Shown piece by piece: positions 15,135 through 27,148 of a stretch of 64,000 nt of DNA. Position numbers and translations under genes: made by a program. Each line of letters begins with the position of its first letter. The stretch's first letter is position 1. Origin of the DNA: Phenylobacterium soli (lineage in GTDB: Bacteria > Pseudomonadota > Alphaproteobacteria > Caulobacterales > Caulobacteraceae). The notes below the pieces were generated by a model that saw nothing but the letters and a program-made list of their open reading frames with translations, did no database searches and had not been told where the DNA came from. Location: assembly GCF_003254475.1 (NCBI RefSeq), contig NZ_QFYQ01000001.1, positions 1,674,001-1,738,000 on the forward strand, given 5' to 3'.

Positions 15135-15829
15135 GCGGCGTCGACCAGCACCACCTCGGCGTCTTCGAGGGCGGTGACGGTCAGCCCCGTCTCGCCGGTG
15201 ATCGCCGCCCCGTCACGAGCGTCGAGCCGCACGCCGTTGACCTCCACCGCACCGACGGCCGGCACCAGATAGGCGTGGCGGTCGGACGCGAGGGCGTAGG
15301 TGGCGCTCTCGCCGGCCCGGATGGTCGCGCCGAGCACGCGGGCGTCGGTGCGGATCGGCAGGGCGTCCTCGTCGCCGGCCATGCCGGAGGCGAGCGTCAC
15401 GAACCGGCCGGCGCGGTCATCCTTGGGGAACGGCTTGGCCCCCCAGGTCGGCGCGCCGCCGCGGGCGGTGGGCTCGATCCAGATCTGGAAGATCCGGGTG
15501 GTCTCGGGCTCGAGGTTGTACTCGGCGTGGCGGATGCCGGAGCCGGCGCTCATCACCTGCACGTCGCCGGCGGCGGTGCGGCCCTGGTTGCCGAGGCTGT
15601 CCTGATGGGTGATCGCCCCCTGCCGGACATAGGTGATGATCTCCATGTCGGCGTGCGGATGGGGCGGGAAGCCGCTGCGCGAGGCGATCTCGTCGTCGTT
15701 CCAGACGCGCAGGGATCCCCAGCTCATGCGCTTGGGATCGTAGTAGTTGGCGAACGAGAAGTGGTGCTTGGCCTTGAGCCAGCCGTGGTCGGCGCCGCCG
15801 AGGCCGTCGAAGGGTCGTCTTTCGATCAT
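15131..15829 (-). CDS. Pirin family protein (bicupin)
   Basis: The 232-residue protein has the bacterial pirin signature in the first cupin: GFPPHPHADMEIITYV, with the metal-binding His pair, then GDVQVMSAGSGIRHAEYN with a further His and Glu. The second cupin (about 150-230) lacks metal ligands, as is usual. Bacterial pirins such as YhhW oxidise quercetin or act as iron-dependent regulators; which applies here is unknown. ATG 15829 is followed by MIERRPFDGLGGADHGWLKA, the common start of the family. The upstream 213-base gap has no gene other than that at 16043. Confidence 0.88.
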   Translation of the reverse strand: MIERRPFDGLGGADHGWLKAKHHFSFANYYDPKRMSWGSLRVWNDDEIASRSGFPPHPHADMEIITYVRQGAITHQDSLGNQGRTAAGDVQVMSAGSGIRHAEYNLEPETTRIFQIWIEPTARGGAPTWGAKPFPKDDRAGRFVTLASGMAGDEDALPIRTDARVLGATIRAGESATYALASDRHAYLVPAVGAVEVNGVRLDARDGAAITGETGLTVTALEDAEVVLVDAA

Positions 15830-16042
15830 GGAAGGTCTCCTCGCCAGCCAAGATAGGGCGGCGAAACGCGAAACAAAGGCGTCGCGGCGGAGGAGATTGT
15901 TTCCGGATCGGAATGAGTGGCGCGGGCCGCCGATCATTTGGCGGTGCTGCGACATCAGGTAGCGGGCCTGCGAAAACACGCGCCCTTGTTGTGTTAACCG
16001 CATTCACCTAGTGCAGCGCTTCCTCACGCGGCGCAGGGCGGC

Positions 16043-16219
16043 ATGAAGTACGAAGTCATCGAGAACAGCGGCGAGTGGATCGTGGAATCCGAAGGGGTCG
16101 AACTCGCCCGCTTCGGCGACCAGACCGCCGCCCTGGACCACGTGGCCGGTCGCTTGCGCGAGGCCGAACCGGGCCAGGACGCCGTGTCTCTGCGCGTCCG
16201 CTATCAGGCGCGCGGGTAG
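16043..16219 (+). CDS. Small hypothetical protein (58 aa)
   Basis: ATG 16043 is preceded by CAGGGCGGC, a modest ribosome site. The 58 residues (MKYEVIENSGEWIVESEGVE and on to VSLRVRYQARG) form strand-strand-helix-strand, with the helix QTAALDHVAGRLREAE. This plan is like DUF2188-type proteins and like the 70-residue protein at 14580. The frame is short but has consistent codon bias, and a clean TAG at 16217-16219. Function unknown. Confidence 0.55.
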   Translation: MKYEVIENSGEWIVESEGVELARFGDQTAALDHVAGRLREAEPGQDAVSLRVRYQARG

Positions 16220-16236
16220 GGCCGTCGTAGGGTCGT

Positions 16237-16521
16237 TCAGGCCCGCATTTCGAAATAGGCCACGCCGCTGCCGGAAGAGTGGCCCAGCATGGTGATCCGG
16301 TAAGTGGCGCCGCTCTCGAGGGTGAGCTCGCCGTCGCCGTCGCGGAAGACCTGTTCGGCGACCTCGGGGGTGGACGTCAGCGAGCCTCTCAGGCGCGAGG
16401 GGCCGGGACGGAGCGTCGTGGGCTCGCCCTGGATCTGGTAGTCCACCTGACCACGATAGCCGCGGCACTTGAGCTCGCCGGCGCCCAGGTTGGCGGGAAG
16501 CTGTTTCCGGATGCGCGCCAT
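16237..16521 (-). CDS. Small hypothetical protein (94 aa)
   Basis: ATG 16521 has AAGGA 8 bases upstream, a good site. The protein (MARIRKQLPANLGAGELKCR...) is mostly beta: RGYRGQVDYQIQGEP, GELTLESGATYRITMLGH, GVAYFEMRA. A basic N-terminus precedes these strands. No signal peptide is seen. I do not recognise a family. It converges with the 58-residue gene, with 17 bases between the stops. Confidence 0.6.
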   Translation of the reverse strand: MARIRKQLPANLGAGELKCRGYRGQVDYQIQGEPTTLRPGPSRLRGSLTSTPEVAEQVFRDGDGELTLESGATYRITMLGHSSGSGVAYFEMRA

Positions 16522-16613
16522 CCGATTTCCTTTTTTTGGTTTGGAAGCTGTCCTCCCATAACGGCCGAGGCGCAGGTTCGATCCCGCGCCGGACGAGCGA
16601 CCGGACCGTCGCG

Positions 16614-16793
16614 CTAGTCCGGACGGCGACGCAGGCGCAGGACGCAGGTGGGGCCTTCCCAGACCTCGACGGCGTGGAAGCGCTGCAGGTGGGAATGGGC
16701 GATCTCGCGCATGCGCGCCCGTTCGCTCGGCGGGAGACGCTCGGCGAACGCAGGCTCACCGGCCTCGTTCAGCCCGTACAGCAACAGATCCAA
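16614..16793 (-). CDS. Small hypothetical protein (59 or 81 aa)
   Basis: TTG 16793 is preceded by GGGGGA at 6 bases and yields LDLLLYGLNEAGEPAFAERL and so on to TCVLRLRRRPD. ATG 16859 gives 81 residues but has no ribosome site and adds a Pro/Arg/Gly-rich lead that looks non-coding. The shorter form has a helix ERARMREIAHSHLQRFHAVE and a strand EGPTCVLRLRRR. Function unknown. Confidence 0.5.
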   Translation of the reverse strand: MDLLLYGLNEAGEPAFAERLPPSERARMREIAHSHLQRFHAVEVWEGPTCVLRLRRRPD

Positions 16794-16922
16794 GGCGCGT
16801 CCCCCGTGAGCGCCGACCCTAGGCGCCCGGGGGAGGTCGGTCTGCCCGAGACCCGACATAGCGGCGCAGCGTCAAATGATGCGATTGCGAAGCCAAGACC
16901 CGCGTTCCGCGTTGTCCCGGCG

Positions 16923-17624
16923 ATGCCCTGGGAGAACCATTTCCTCGACGCCCTCGATGCGGCCGATGCGGAGCGGCTCAGGCCCGACCTGGTGCTGACG
17001 GACCTCGCCCGCAACCAGCTGCTCGACGAGGCCGGGCGGCCGATGGCGCATGTTTACCTGCCGGTGGACTGCATCCTGTCGGTGCTGACGGTGATGAAGG
17101 ACGGCGCCCAGGTGGAGAGCCGCACCATCGGGCGCGAGAGCGGCTATGGCCTGCTGCAGGCCCTCGGCGCGCCGATCAGCTACGAGCGGACCCTCGCCCA
17201 GGTGGCCGGCCGCGCCTGGCGCGCGCCGCTGGCCAGCCTGCGCCAGGCGGCCGAGGAGAGCTCGGCGGTGCGCGAGGCGATCGTGCGCCACGCCCAGGCC
17301 TCCCTGCTGCAGGCCGCCCAGTCGACGGCCTGCAACACCCTGCACCGGGTGGAGCAACGGCTCTGCCGCTGGCTGCTGCTGACCGAGGACCGGCTGGCCT
17401 CCGAGACCCTGCCGCTCACCCAGGAGCACCTCGCCATCATGCTTGGCGTGCAGCGCACGACGGTGACGGCGGCGGCCTCGCAACTGCAGGAGCGAGGGGT
17501 GATCGCCTATACCCGCGGCAAGATCCGGGTGATGGACCGGCCGGCCCTGACCCGCTGCGCCTGCGAGTGCTACGAGGCCATCCAGCGGGGCGCCTCGCTC
17601 ATGCTGGCCGAGCCCGTGGACTGA
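16923..17624 (+). CDS. Crp/Fnr-family transcriptional regulator
   Basis: This 233-residue regulator begins MPWENHFLDALDAADAERLR, typical of a large alphaproteobacterial Crp subgroup. The sensor barrel spans about 15-130 (HVYLPVDCILSVLTVMKDG, VESRTIGRESGYGLLQALG) and the winged HTH about 155-215 (LPLTQEHLAIMLGVQRTTVT). No FNR-type Cys cluster is present in the N-terminus; Cys residues cluster only near the end (RCACECYEAI). It is more distant from the pair at 11.5-13.4 kb than those are from each other. It is the third Crp/Fnr gene within about 6 kb. Confidence 0.85.
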   Translation: MPWENHFLDALDAADAERLRPDLVLTDLARNQLLDEAGRPMAHVYLPVDCILSVLTVMKDGAQVESRTIGRESGYGLLQALGAPISYERTLAQVAGRAWRAPLASLRQAAEESSAVREAIVRHAQASLLQAAQSTACNTLHRVEQRLCRWLLLTEDRLASETLPLTQEHLAIMLGVQRTTVTAAASQLQERGVIAYTRGKIRVMDRPALTRCACECYEAIQRGASLMLAEPVD

Positions 17625-17732
17625 GCCACGGCTTCGCCGCCCGCGCCGTCCTTTACGCCAGGGAAGACTTGAACATCGCCGCGCAGGCGCGCCTCATCGA
17701 AAGAAAAAAGAAGTTTCGAGGAGGAGACCACG

Positions 17733-19175
17733 GTGGCGGGCGGATCGACGGCCGGCGGCGGCCTGGCGCATGAGCGCCTTCCCGATGAATCCCTTCCCTT
17801 GTGGCGGACCATCGTCTTCGGCGGCGCCGGCCTGCCGATCGGGGCCCTGGCCGCGGCGCTGCTGATCTATCTGCCGCCGCACCTGGCGACCCAGCTCGGC
17901 GTGCCGCTGGTGGTGGTCGGCGGGGTGTGGGCCAGCGTGCGCCTGATCGACATCGGCTTCGACCCGATCCTCGGCATGCTGATGGACCGCACCCGCACCC
18001 CGATCGGCCGCTACCGGCCCTGGATGCTGGCCGGCGCCCCGCTGCTGATGCTGGGCATCGCCCTGCTGTTCTTCGCCCCGGTCGGGATCGGCAAGTTCTA
18101 CCTGATCGGCGGGCTCCTGGTGCTCTATGCGGCGCTGTCGATCCTCGGCCTGTCGCATCCGGCGTGGGCCGCCACCCTGGCGCGCAGCTACCACGACCGG
18201 TCGCGGATCTTCGGGGTGATGGCCGCGGTCGGCATCGTCGCCCTGCTGGCGGTGCTGAGCATCCCGGTGATCGTCGCCAAACGCGGCGACAGCGGCGCGG
18301 TGCACGCCATGGGCTGGTTCCTGCTGATCCTGACGCCGATCGCCATCGGGCTCGCCGCCTGGCTCACGCCCGAACGGCAGACCCCGCGGGGCCACGGCCA
18401 CAGCTTCGCCCTCGGCGATGTCTGGACGGTGCTGAAGACGCCGAACCTGCTGCGGCTCTATGCGGCGCAGCTGGCCATGGGCCTGGGGCCAGGCTGGATG
18501 AGCTCGCTCTACCTGTTCTTCGCCAAGGACTACATGGGCTTCACCAGCGCCCAGGCCTCGGTGCTGCTGCTCTTCTATGTGCTCGCGGGCCTGGCCGGGG
18601 CGCCGACGACGGCCTGGCTCGCCAACCGCATCGGCAAGCACCGAGCGATCATGGCCGTGGCCGTGGCCTATTCGGTGGGCCTCCTCACCGTGCTGCTGCC
18701 GCCGAAGGGCGTGCTCCTGAACTCGATCCCGGTGAACCTGTGGTGCGGTTTCGCCGGCGCCGGCTTCGAGATGACCATCCGCTCGATGCTGGCCGACGTC
18801 GCCGACGAGGTGCGGCTGAAGGACGGCCGCGACCGGCTCTCGCTGATCTATGCGCTGAACACCGCGGCGGCGAAGCTGGCGGCGGCGCTGGCCATCATCA
18901 TCACCTTCCCGATGCTAGGGCGGCTGGGCTTCGTGCCGGCGCTGGGCCTCGGCAACTCGCCGGAAGCCATCCGGGGCCTGGGGATCATGTTCGTCGCCGG
19001 GCCGATCGGCTGCGTGATCCTCGGGGCAGTGTGCATGGTCGGCTGGAAGCTCACGGCCGAGCGGCACGCCGAGATCCGGGCGGCGCTGGAGGCGCGGGAC
19101 GCCGAAGCGGCACTGGGCGCGATGGATGGCGAGCACGTGGCCGACGCCGCGGCGGCGGAAGGCCTGGTGGCATGA
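17733..19175 (+). CDS. GPH-type (MelB-like, MFS_2) sugar/cation symporter
   Basis: The 480-residue protein has about twelve membrane helices and the family loops GFDPILGMLMDRTRTPIGRY (between helices 2 and 3, with the Asp/Arg set of glycoside-pentoside-hexuronide symporters) and RPWMLAGAPLLM. Members couple uptake of sugars or glycosides to Na+ or H+. The substrate is not evident. GTG 17733 has GGAGGAG 6 bases upstream. The C-terminal cytosolic tail is Ala/Glu-rich. No sugar-catabolic gene lies beside it, so its role is open. Confidence 0.85.
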   Translation: MAGGSTAGGGLAHERLPDESLPLWRTIVFGGAGLPIGALAAALLIYLPPHLATQLGVPLVVVGGVWASVRLIDIGFDPILGMLMDRTRTPIGRYRPWMLAGAPLLMLGIALLFFAPVGIGKFYLIGGLLVLYAALSILGLSHPAWAATLARSYHDRSRIFGVMAAVGIVALLAVLSIPVIVAKRGDSGAVHAMGWFLLILTPIAIGLAAWLTPERQTPRGHGHSFALGDVWTVLKTPNLLRLYAAQLAMGLGPGWMSSLYLFFAKDYMGFTSAQASVLLLFYVLAGLAGAPTTAWLANRIGKHRAIMAVAVAYSVGLLTVLLPPKGVLLNSIPVNLWCGFAGAGFEMTIRSMLADVADEVRLKDGRDRLSLIYALNTAAAKLAAALAIIITFPMLGRLGFVPALGLGNSPEAIRGLGIMFVAGPIGCVILGAVCMVGWKLTAERHAEIRAALEARDAEAALGAMDGEHVADAAAAEGLVA

Positions 19176-19236
19176 GTGGGCTGGCGGCTTAGAGGCTAGG
19201 CGAAGCTGGGGTGAATCGGCATAGCTGCCGGCCATT

Positions 19237-20013
19237 ATGGCCAACACTCCATTCTTCACCGTCAAAGGGGACCATTACCTCCCCACCGAAGCCGGCAAGG
19301 GGCCGTGGAACGCAAACTCGCTGCATGGGCGGGTGATCATCGGGCTGCTGGGCCACGAGATCGAGCGGCTGCACGGCGCGCCGGAGTTCCTGCCCGCCCG
19401 GCTGACCGTCGACATGTACCGCCTGCCGGACATGTCGCCCGTCGAGATCGTCACCCGGGTGGTCCGGGAGGGCTACCGCATCAAGGTGATCGACGCCGAG
19501 TTCATCTCCGGCGGCGTCTCCGCCGGCCGCGCCACCTGCCAGCTGCTGCGCAAGACCGAGCGCCCGGAGGGCGAGGTCTGGAAGCCGCCCTCCTGGGACG
19601 TGCCGCGTCCCGAGGACATCCCGCCGCCCGAGCCGCGCACCACGCCCATGGGCGGCATGTGGTCGAGCCGGCTGATCACCGGCGGCTTCATGACCGGCGA
19701 GCGCCGACGGATGTGGATGGCCGAGGTGCGCGAGCTGGTGGAAGGCCGCCCCCTGACGCCGTTCCAGCGTGTGGCGGTCGCGGCCGATTTCGCCAGCCCC
19801 GCGGCCAACGCCGGGGACAAGGGCCTGAAGTACATCAACTCCGACGTCACCATCTATCTGCACCGCGAGCCGGTCAGCGAGTGGGTGGGCTTCGAGGTCA
19901 CCGACCATGGGGACAGCCACGGCGTCGCCTTCGGCGAAACCCGGCTCTACGACGTCGACGGGCCGATCGGCATGGCGAGCTGCTGCGCCCTGGCGCAGAA
20001 GCGGAGCACCTGA
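19237..20013 (+). CDS. Acyl-CoA thioesterase family protein (double hot-dog)
   Basis: The 258-residue protein fits the thioesterase superfamily: FTVKGDHYLPTEAGKGPWNA, then LHGRVIIGLLGHEIERL (first hot-dog helix), the strands PARLTVDMYRLPDMSPVEIV, and a second half with DVTIYLHREPVSEWVGFEVT and the typical end FGETRLYDVDGPIGMA. It resembles the truncated gene at the left edge. The catalytic residues are not firmly identifiable. It lies 61 bases after the transporter gene and only 7 bases before the TPR gene. Confidence 0.78.
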   Translation: MANTPFFTVKGDHYLPTEAGKGPWNANSLHGRVIIGLLGHEIERLHGAPEFLPARLTVDMYRLPDMSPVEIVTRVVREGYRIKVIDAEFISGGVSAGRATCQLLRKTERPEGEVWKPPSWDVPRPEDIPPPEPRTTPMGGMWSSRLITGGFMTGERRRMWMAEVRELVEGRPLTPFQRVAVAADFASPAANAGDKGLKYINSDVTIYLHREPVSEWVGFEVTDHGDSHGVAFGETRLYDVDGPIGMASCCALAQKRST

Positions 20014-20020
20014 TCCCCGC

Positions 20021-21667
20021 ATGACCGAGGAGCCGACCCCGCGGGAGCTCTTGGACCGGGCGGTGGCGGCGCACCGGGCGGGGCGTCTGGACGAGGCGGC
20101 GGCGCTCTACCGCGCGGTGCTGACTCAGGCGCCGGAGGAGCCCAACGCCCTGACCAACCTCGGCACGGTCGCCCTGCAACAGGGGCGACTGGACGAGGGC
20201 GTGGCCCTGATCGAGGCCTCGCTGAAGATCCGGCCGGACCAGTCCAACGCGATCAACAACCGGGCCAATGCGCTGATGACGCTCGGCCGCCTGGACGAGG
20301 CGCTGGCCGGCTTCACCCGCGCCATCGAGCTGGACGCCGGCAATGTGGAGGCGCACGCCAACCAGGCTGGCGTGCTGCGCGACCTCGGGCGGCTGAGCGA
20401 GGCGCAGGCCGCCTACGAGCGGGCGATCGCCCTGCAGCCCACCTTCCTCGACGCCCTGAACGGGCTCGCCAACACCCTCGAGGCGCTGGGCCAGGCGGAG
20501 GCCGCGGCGGGGATCTACGATCGGGCGCTGGAGCTCGCGCCGCAGGCCTGGGAGCTGCACTTCAACCGCGGCAACGCCCTGCGCGCGACCAACCGCCCGG
20601 CCGAGGCGGTGGCCGCGTATGACCGGGCCGCGGCGCTCAATCCGGCGAGCGCGGAGGTCTGGGCCAATCGCGCGGCGCCCCTGCAGGCCCTGAAGCGGCT
20701 GGACGAGGCCATGGCGTCCTGCGAGCGGGCGCTGGCGCTCGACCCGGACCACGCCAACGCCAACTGGAACAAGGCCCTGCTGCTGCTGCTCGCGGGCGAC
20801 GAGGCGGCGGGCTGGCGGCAGTACGAGTGGCGCTGGCGACAGCCGTCCTTCGTCGGCACGGTCCCGCCGGAGGGGCCGCGCTGGCTCGGCGAGACGCCGC
20901 TCGACGGCAAGCGGCTGCTGATCGTCTGCGAGCAGGGGTTCGGCGACACCATCCAGATGCTGCGCTACGCGCGCGTGGCCGCGGAGCGGGCGGACGAGGT
21001 GCTGGCCATCGTCCAGCCGCCGCTCTCCGAGCTGGCGGCGAGCGTGGCGGGCATCGACCGGGTGCTGACCGGCGGCGAGCCGATCACCTACGACGCCTGG
21101 ATCCCGATGATGTCGCTGCCGCACGCCTTCGGGGCGCCGCCCTACGGGACGCCGTACATGGCCGCCCCCGCGGACAAGCGGCAGGCCTGGGCCGACCGGC
21201 TGGGCCCGCGGACGCGGCCGCGCGTCGGCCTGGTGTGGTCGGGCCGGGCGAACCACGGCAACGACGCCAACCGCTCGCTGAGCCTGGCGGCCCTGGCGCC
21301 GCTGCTGGCGGCGGACGCGGACTTCATCTCCCTGCAGACGGAATACCGCGACGCGGACCGTGCGGTGCTCGCGGCCGAGCCGCGCATCCGCGACGTGTCG
21401 GGCGAGCTGGCCAGCTTCAGCGACACCGCCGGGCTGATCGAGGCGCTGGACCTGGTGATCAGCGTCGACACCTCGGTGGCGCACCTGGCCGGCGCGCTCG
21501 GCAGGCCGCTCCTGATCCTGCTGCCGTTCTCGCCGGATTTCCGCTGGCGCGCCGAAGGGCCCTCGAGCGCCTGGTATCCGAGCGCGCGGCTCCTGCGACA
21601 ACCCGCCTTTGGAGCATGGGGCCCGGTGATCGCGCAGGCCCTGGAGGCGGTTCGCGACCTGCGCTAG
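20021..21667 (+). CDS. TPR-repeat protein with C-terminal glycosyltransferase-like domain
   Basis: The 548-residue protein starts with about seven tetratricopeptide repeats (residues 5-265; A-x3-Y-RA-AL-P patterns such as NRANALMTLGRLDEALAGF). After a linker with GWRQYEWRWRQP the second part (about 290-545) has GKRLLIVCEQGFGDTIQMLR, PRVGLVWSGRANHGNDANRS and VDTSVAHLAGALGRP. These match heptosyltransferase/GT9-like domains found in bacterial TPR proteins. They may modify proteins or surface sugars, but acceptor and donor are unknown. No signal peptide is present, so it is cytosolic. Confidence 0.82.
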   Translation: MTEEPTPRELLDRAVAAHRAGRLDEAAALYRAVLTQAPEEPNALTNLGTVALQQGRLDEGVALIEASLKIRPDQSNAINNRANALMTLGRLDEALAGFTRAIELDAGNVEAHANQAGVLRDLGRLSEAQAAYERAIALQPTFLDALNGLANTLEALGQAEAAAGIYDRALELAPQAWELHFNRGNALRATNRPAEAVAAYDRAAALNPASAEVWANRAAPLQALKRLDEAMASCERALALDPDHANANWNKALLLLLAGDEAAGWRQYEWRWRQPSFVGTVPPEGPRWLGETPLDGKRLLIVCEQGFGDTIQMLRYARVAAERADEVLAIVQPPLSELAASVAGIDRVLTGGEPITYDAWIPMMSLPHAFGAPPYGTPYMAAPADKRQAWADRLGPRTRPRVGLVWSGRANHGNDANRSLSLAALAPLLAADADFISLQTEYRDADRAVLAAEPRIRDVSGELASFSDTAGLIEALDLVISVDTSVAHLAGALGRPLLILLPFSPDFRWRAEGPSSAWYPSARLLRQPAFGAWGPVIAQALEAVRDLR

Positions 21668-21676
21668 CCAAGGGCC

Positions 21677-22840
21677 ATGTTCCCGCCTGTCGCGCGCCCC
21701 GAGGTGCTGGCCCTCCGTTCGTCGAAGATCCGCGAGGTGGCGAACGCCGCCTGGGGCCGGGAGGGGGTGCTGCCCTTCTGGTTCGGCGAGAGCGACCGCC
21801 CGACACCGGAGTTCATCCGGGCGGCGGCGGCCGAGGCCCTGACCGCGGGGCGGACCTACTACACGCCCAACCTCGGCACGGCGGAGCTGCGCCAGGCGCT
21901 GGCCGACTATCTCACCGGCCTGCACGACCGCCCGATCGGCATGGAGCGGCTGGCGGTCACCAACTCGGGCGTCAACGCCCTGATGATCGCGGCCCAGGCG
22001 GTGGTCTCGCCCGGCGACCGGGTGGTGGTGGTCACGCCCGTCTGGCCCAATGTGGCGGAGATCCCGCGCATCCTGTCGGCCAAGCTGACGACGGTGTCGC
22101 TGGAGCCGGCGCAGGGCCGATGGCGACTCGATCTCGACCGGCTGATGGCCGCGCTGACGCCGGACACGCGGGCGCTGTTCCTGAATTCGCCGAACAATCC
22201 GACGGGCTGGACCCTGCCGGCGGAGGACCGGGCGGCGATCCTCGAGCGCTGCCGCGCGTACGGGATCTGGCTGGTGGCGGACGACGTCTACGAGCGGCTG
22301 GTGTTCGACGGGGGCGGCTGCGCGCCCTCGTTCCTGGCCGTGGCCGAGGACGGCGATCGGGTGATCGGGGCCAACTCCTTCTCCAAGGGCTGGCGGATGA
22401 CCGGCTGGCGGCTCGGCTGGCTGACCCTGCCGCCGGCGCTCACCGAGGCGGTCGGCGTGCTCCTCGAATACAACACCTCCTGTGCGCCCGATTTCGTGCA
22501 GGCCGCCGCGGTCAAGGCGCTGGCCGAGGGCGAGCCGCACGTCGCCGAGTTGCGCGGCGAGCTGACGGCCGCGCGCGACCAGGTGCTGGGCGCGCTCCGG
22601 GCGATGCCCGGCGTCGAGGCGCCGGAGCCGGCGGGCGGCATGTACGCCTTCTTCCGCATCGCCGGCTGCGCGGACTCGGTGGCCCTGGCGACGGCGCTGA
22701 TCGACCAGGCGGGCCTGGGCCTCGCCCCCGGCGCGGCGTTCGGCGACGAGGGCGAGGGCTGGCTGAGGTGGTGCTTCGCCCAGCGGCCGGAGAAGAACGC
22801 CGAGGGCCTGCGGCGCCTGGCGGGGTTCCTCAAGGCCTGA
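21677..22840 (+). CDS. Class I/II pyridoxal-phosphate aminotransferase
   Basis: This 387-residue protein is a fold-type I aminotransferase of the aspartate aminotransferase superfamily. The PLP Lys is K237 in NSFSKGWRMTGWRLGW. Other marks are the phosphate-binding SGVNALMIA (97-105), SPNNPTG (171-177) with the substrate/cofactor Asn, DDVY (202-205) and a C-terminal carboxylate-binding Arg in LRWCF. The substrate pair (keto acid, amino acid) cannot be decided from sequence. It starts 9 bases after the TPR gene, suggesting co-transcription. Confidence 0.88.
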   Translation: MFPPVARPEVLALRSSKIREVANAAWGREGVLPFWFGESDRPTPEFIRAAAAEALTAGRTYYTPNLGTAELRQALADYLTGLHDRPIGMERLAVTNSGVNALMIAAQAVVSPGDRVVVVTPVWPNVAEIPRILSAKLTTVSLEPAQGRWRLDLDRLMAALTPDTRALFLNSPNNPTGWTLPAEDRAAILERCRAYGIWLVADDVYERLVFDGGGCAPSFLAVAEDGDRVIGANSFSKGWRMTGWRLGWLTLPPALTEAVGVLLEYNTSCAPDFVQAAAVKALAEGEPHVAELRGELTAARDQVLGALRAMPGVEAPEPAGGMYAFFRIAGCADSVALATALIDQAGLGLAPGAAFGDEGEGWLRWCFAQRPEKNAEGLRRLAGFLKA

Positions 22841-22856
22841 GGTCGGTCGGGGCGAA

Positions 22857-23492
22857 CTAGTTCGGCTTGGCGTCGGCGCTGGGCGCGTCGGGCGCCGCCG
22901 CCGCCGCGGTGGCGGGCGCTTCGGCAGGAGCCTCGGCGGGGGTCTCGTCGCCATTGCCCCGGAACGCCGGGCCCATGAGGACGGCGCGCTTGTGGAGGCT
23001 GTCGGCGGTGGCGCTGCAGCGGGACGGCAGGGTCCAGCTCATCCATTCCTGGGCGACGCGCGCCTTGGGCGTGCTGGGCGTCACGGTCCAGATGGCGTGG
23101 CCCTTCTTCACCGCCTCGGCGCCGACGGTGTTGATCGGCCGGGCGCTGGCCTTCTCGGCGGCGGTGAGGGCGACCTGGAAGCGCTTGAGGTCGGCCTTCG
23201 CCTGCTTCTGCTGGTCGGCGTAGACCTTGAGGTCGTCGGCGAGCTTGGTCCCGGGCTTGCGGAACTCGGATTCGATGCGCGTGACCTCGGGCATCACCTC
23301 GTCGTGCAGGTCGACGTAGCCGCGCAGGGCGCCGTAACACCAGGCCACCAGCTCGTAGTCGCCGCGCGGGGCGCCGGCTGGCCAGGGGGCGTCCACAGAG
23401 TCCGCGGCGGGCGCCGGCGCGGGTTGCGCGGCGTCGGCCGCGGCGGGCGTGTCGGCGAGCAGCAGGGCAAGCGCGAAGGCGAGGGCGGGCAT
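22857..23492 (-). CDS. Exported hypothetical protein (211 aa)
   Basis: A short signal peptide (MPALAFALALLLADTPAAAD) is followed by a Pro/Ala segment. The body is helical: a stretch with YELVAWCYGALRGYVDLHDE, and later YADQQKQAKADLKRFQVALT, then a region with two Cys-flanked turns (SRCSATAD). The end is an Ala/Pro/Glu-rich tail of low complexity (about residues 180-211). It is periplasmic by prediction. It follows the 5-oxoprolinase gene by 20 bases in the same direction. I know no family function. Confidence 0.65.
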   Translation of the reverse strand: MPALAFALALLLADTPAAADAAQPAPAPAADSVDAPWPAGAPRGDYELVAWCYGALRGYVDLHDEVMPEVTRIESEFRKPGTKLADDLKVYADQQKQAKADLKRFQVALTAAEKASARPINTVGAEAVKKGHAIWTVTPSTPKARVAQEWMSWTLPSRCSATADSLHKRAVLMGPAFRGNGDETPAEAPAEAPATAAAAAPDAPSADAKPN

Positions 23493-23512
23493 CAAGGCTC
23501 CTTGAGCTGGTT

Positions 23513-27085
<3,573 letters not shown>

Positions 27086-27148
27086 AACTTAACGTCCCAC
27101 AGAATTGTGTTCGCCCGCCATCGGGCTTAAGCCTGCCCCTTAGTCAAC

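Noticed and set aside
19898-22954. A 1018-codon minus-strand open frame across the TPR and aminotransferase genes
   Set aside because: It is a shadow of codon bias; it spans two genes with clear family motifs on the other strand and is made of Arg/Gly/Gln-rich noise.
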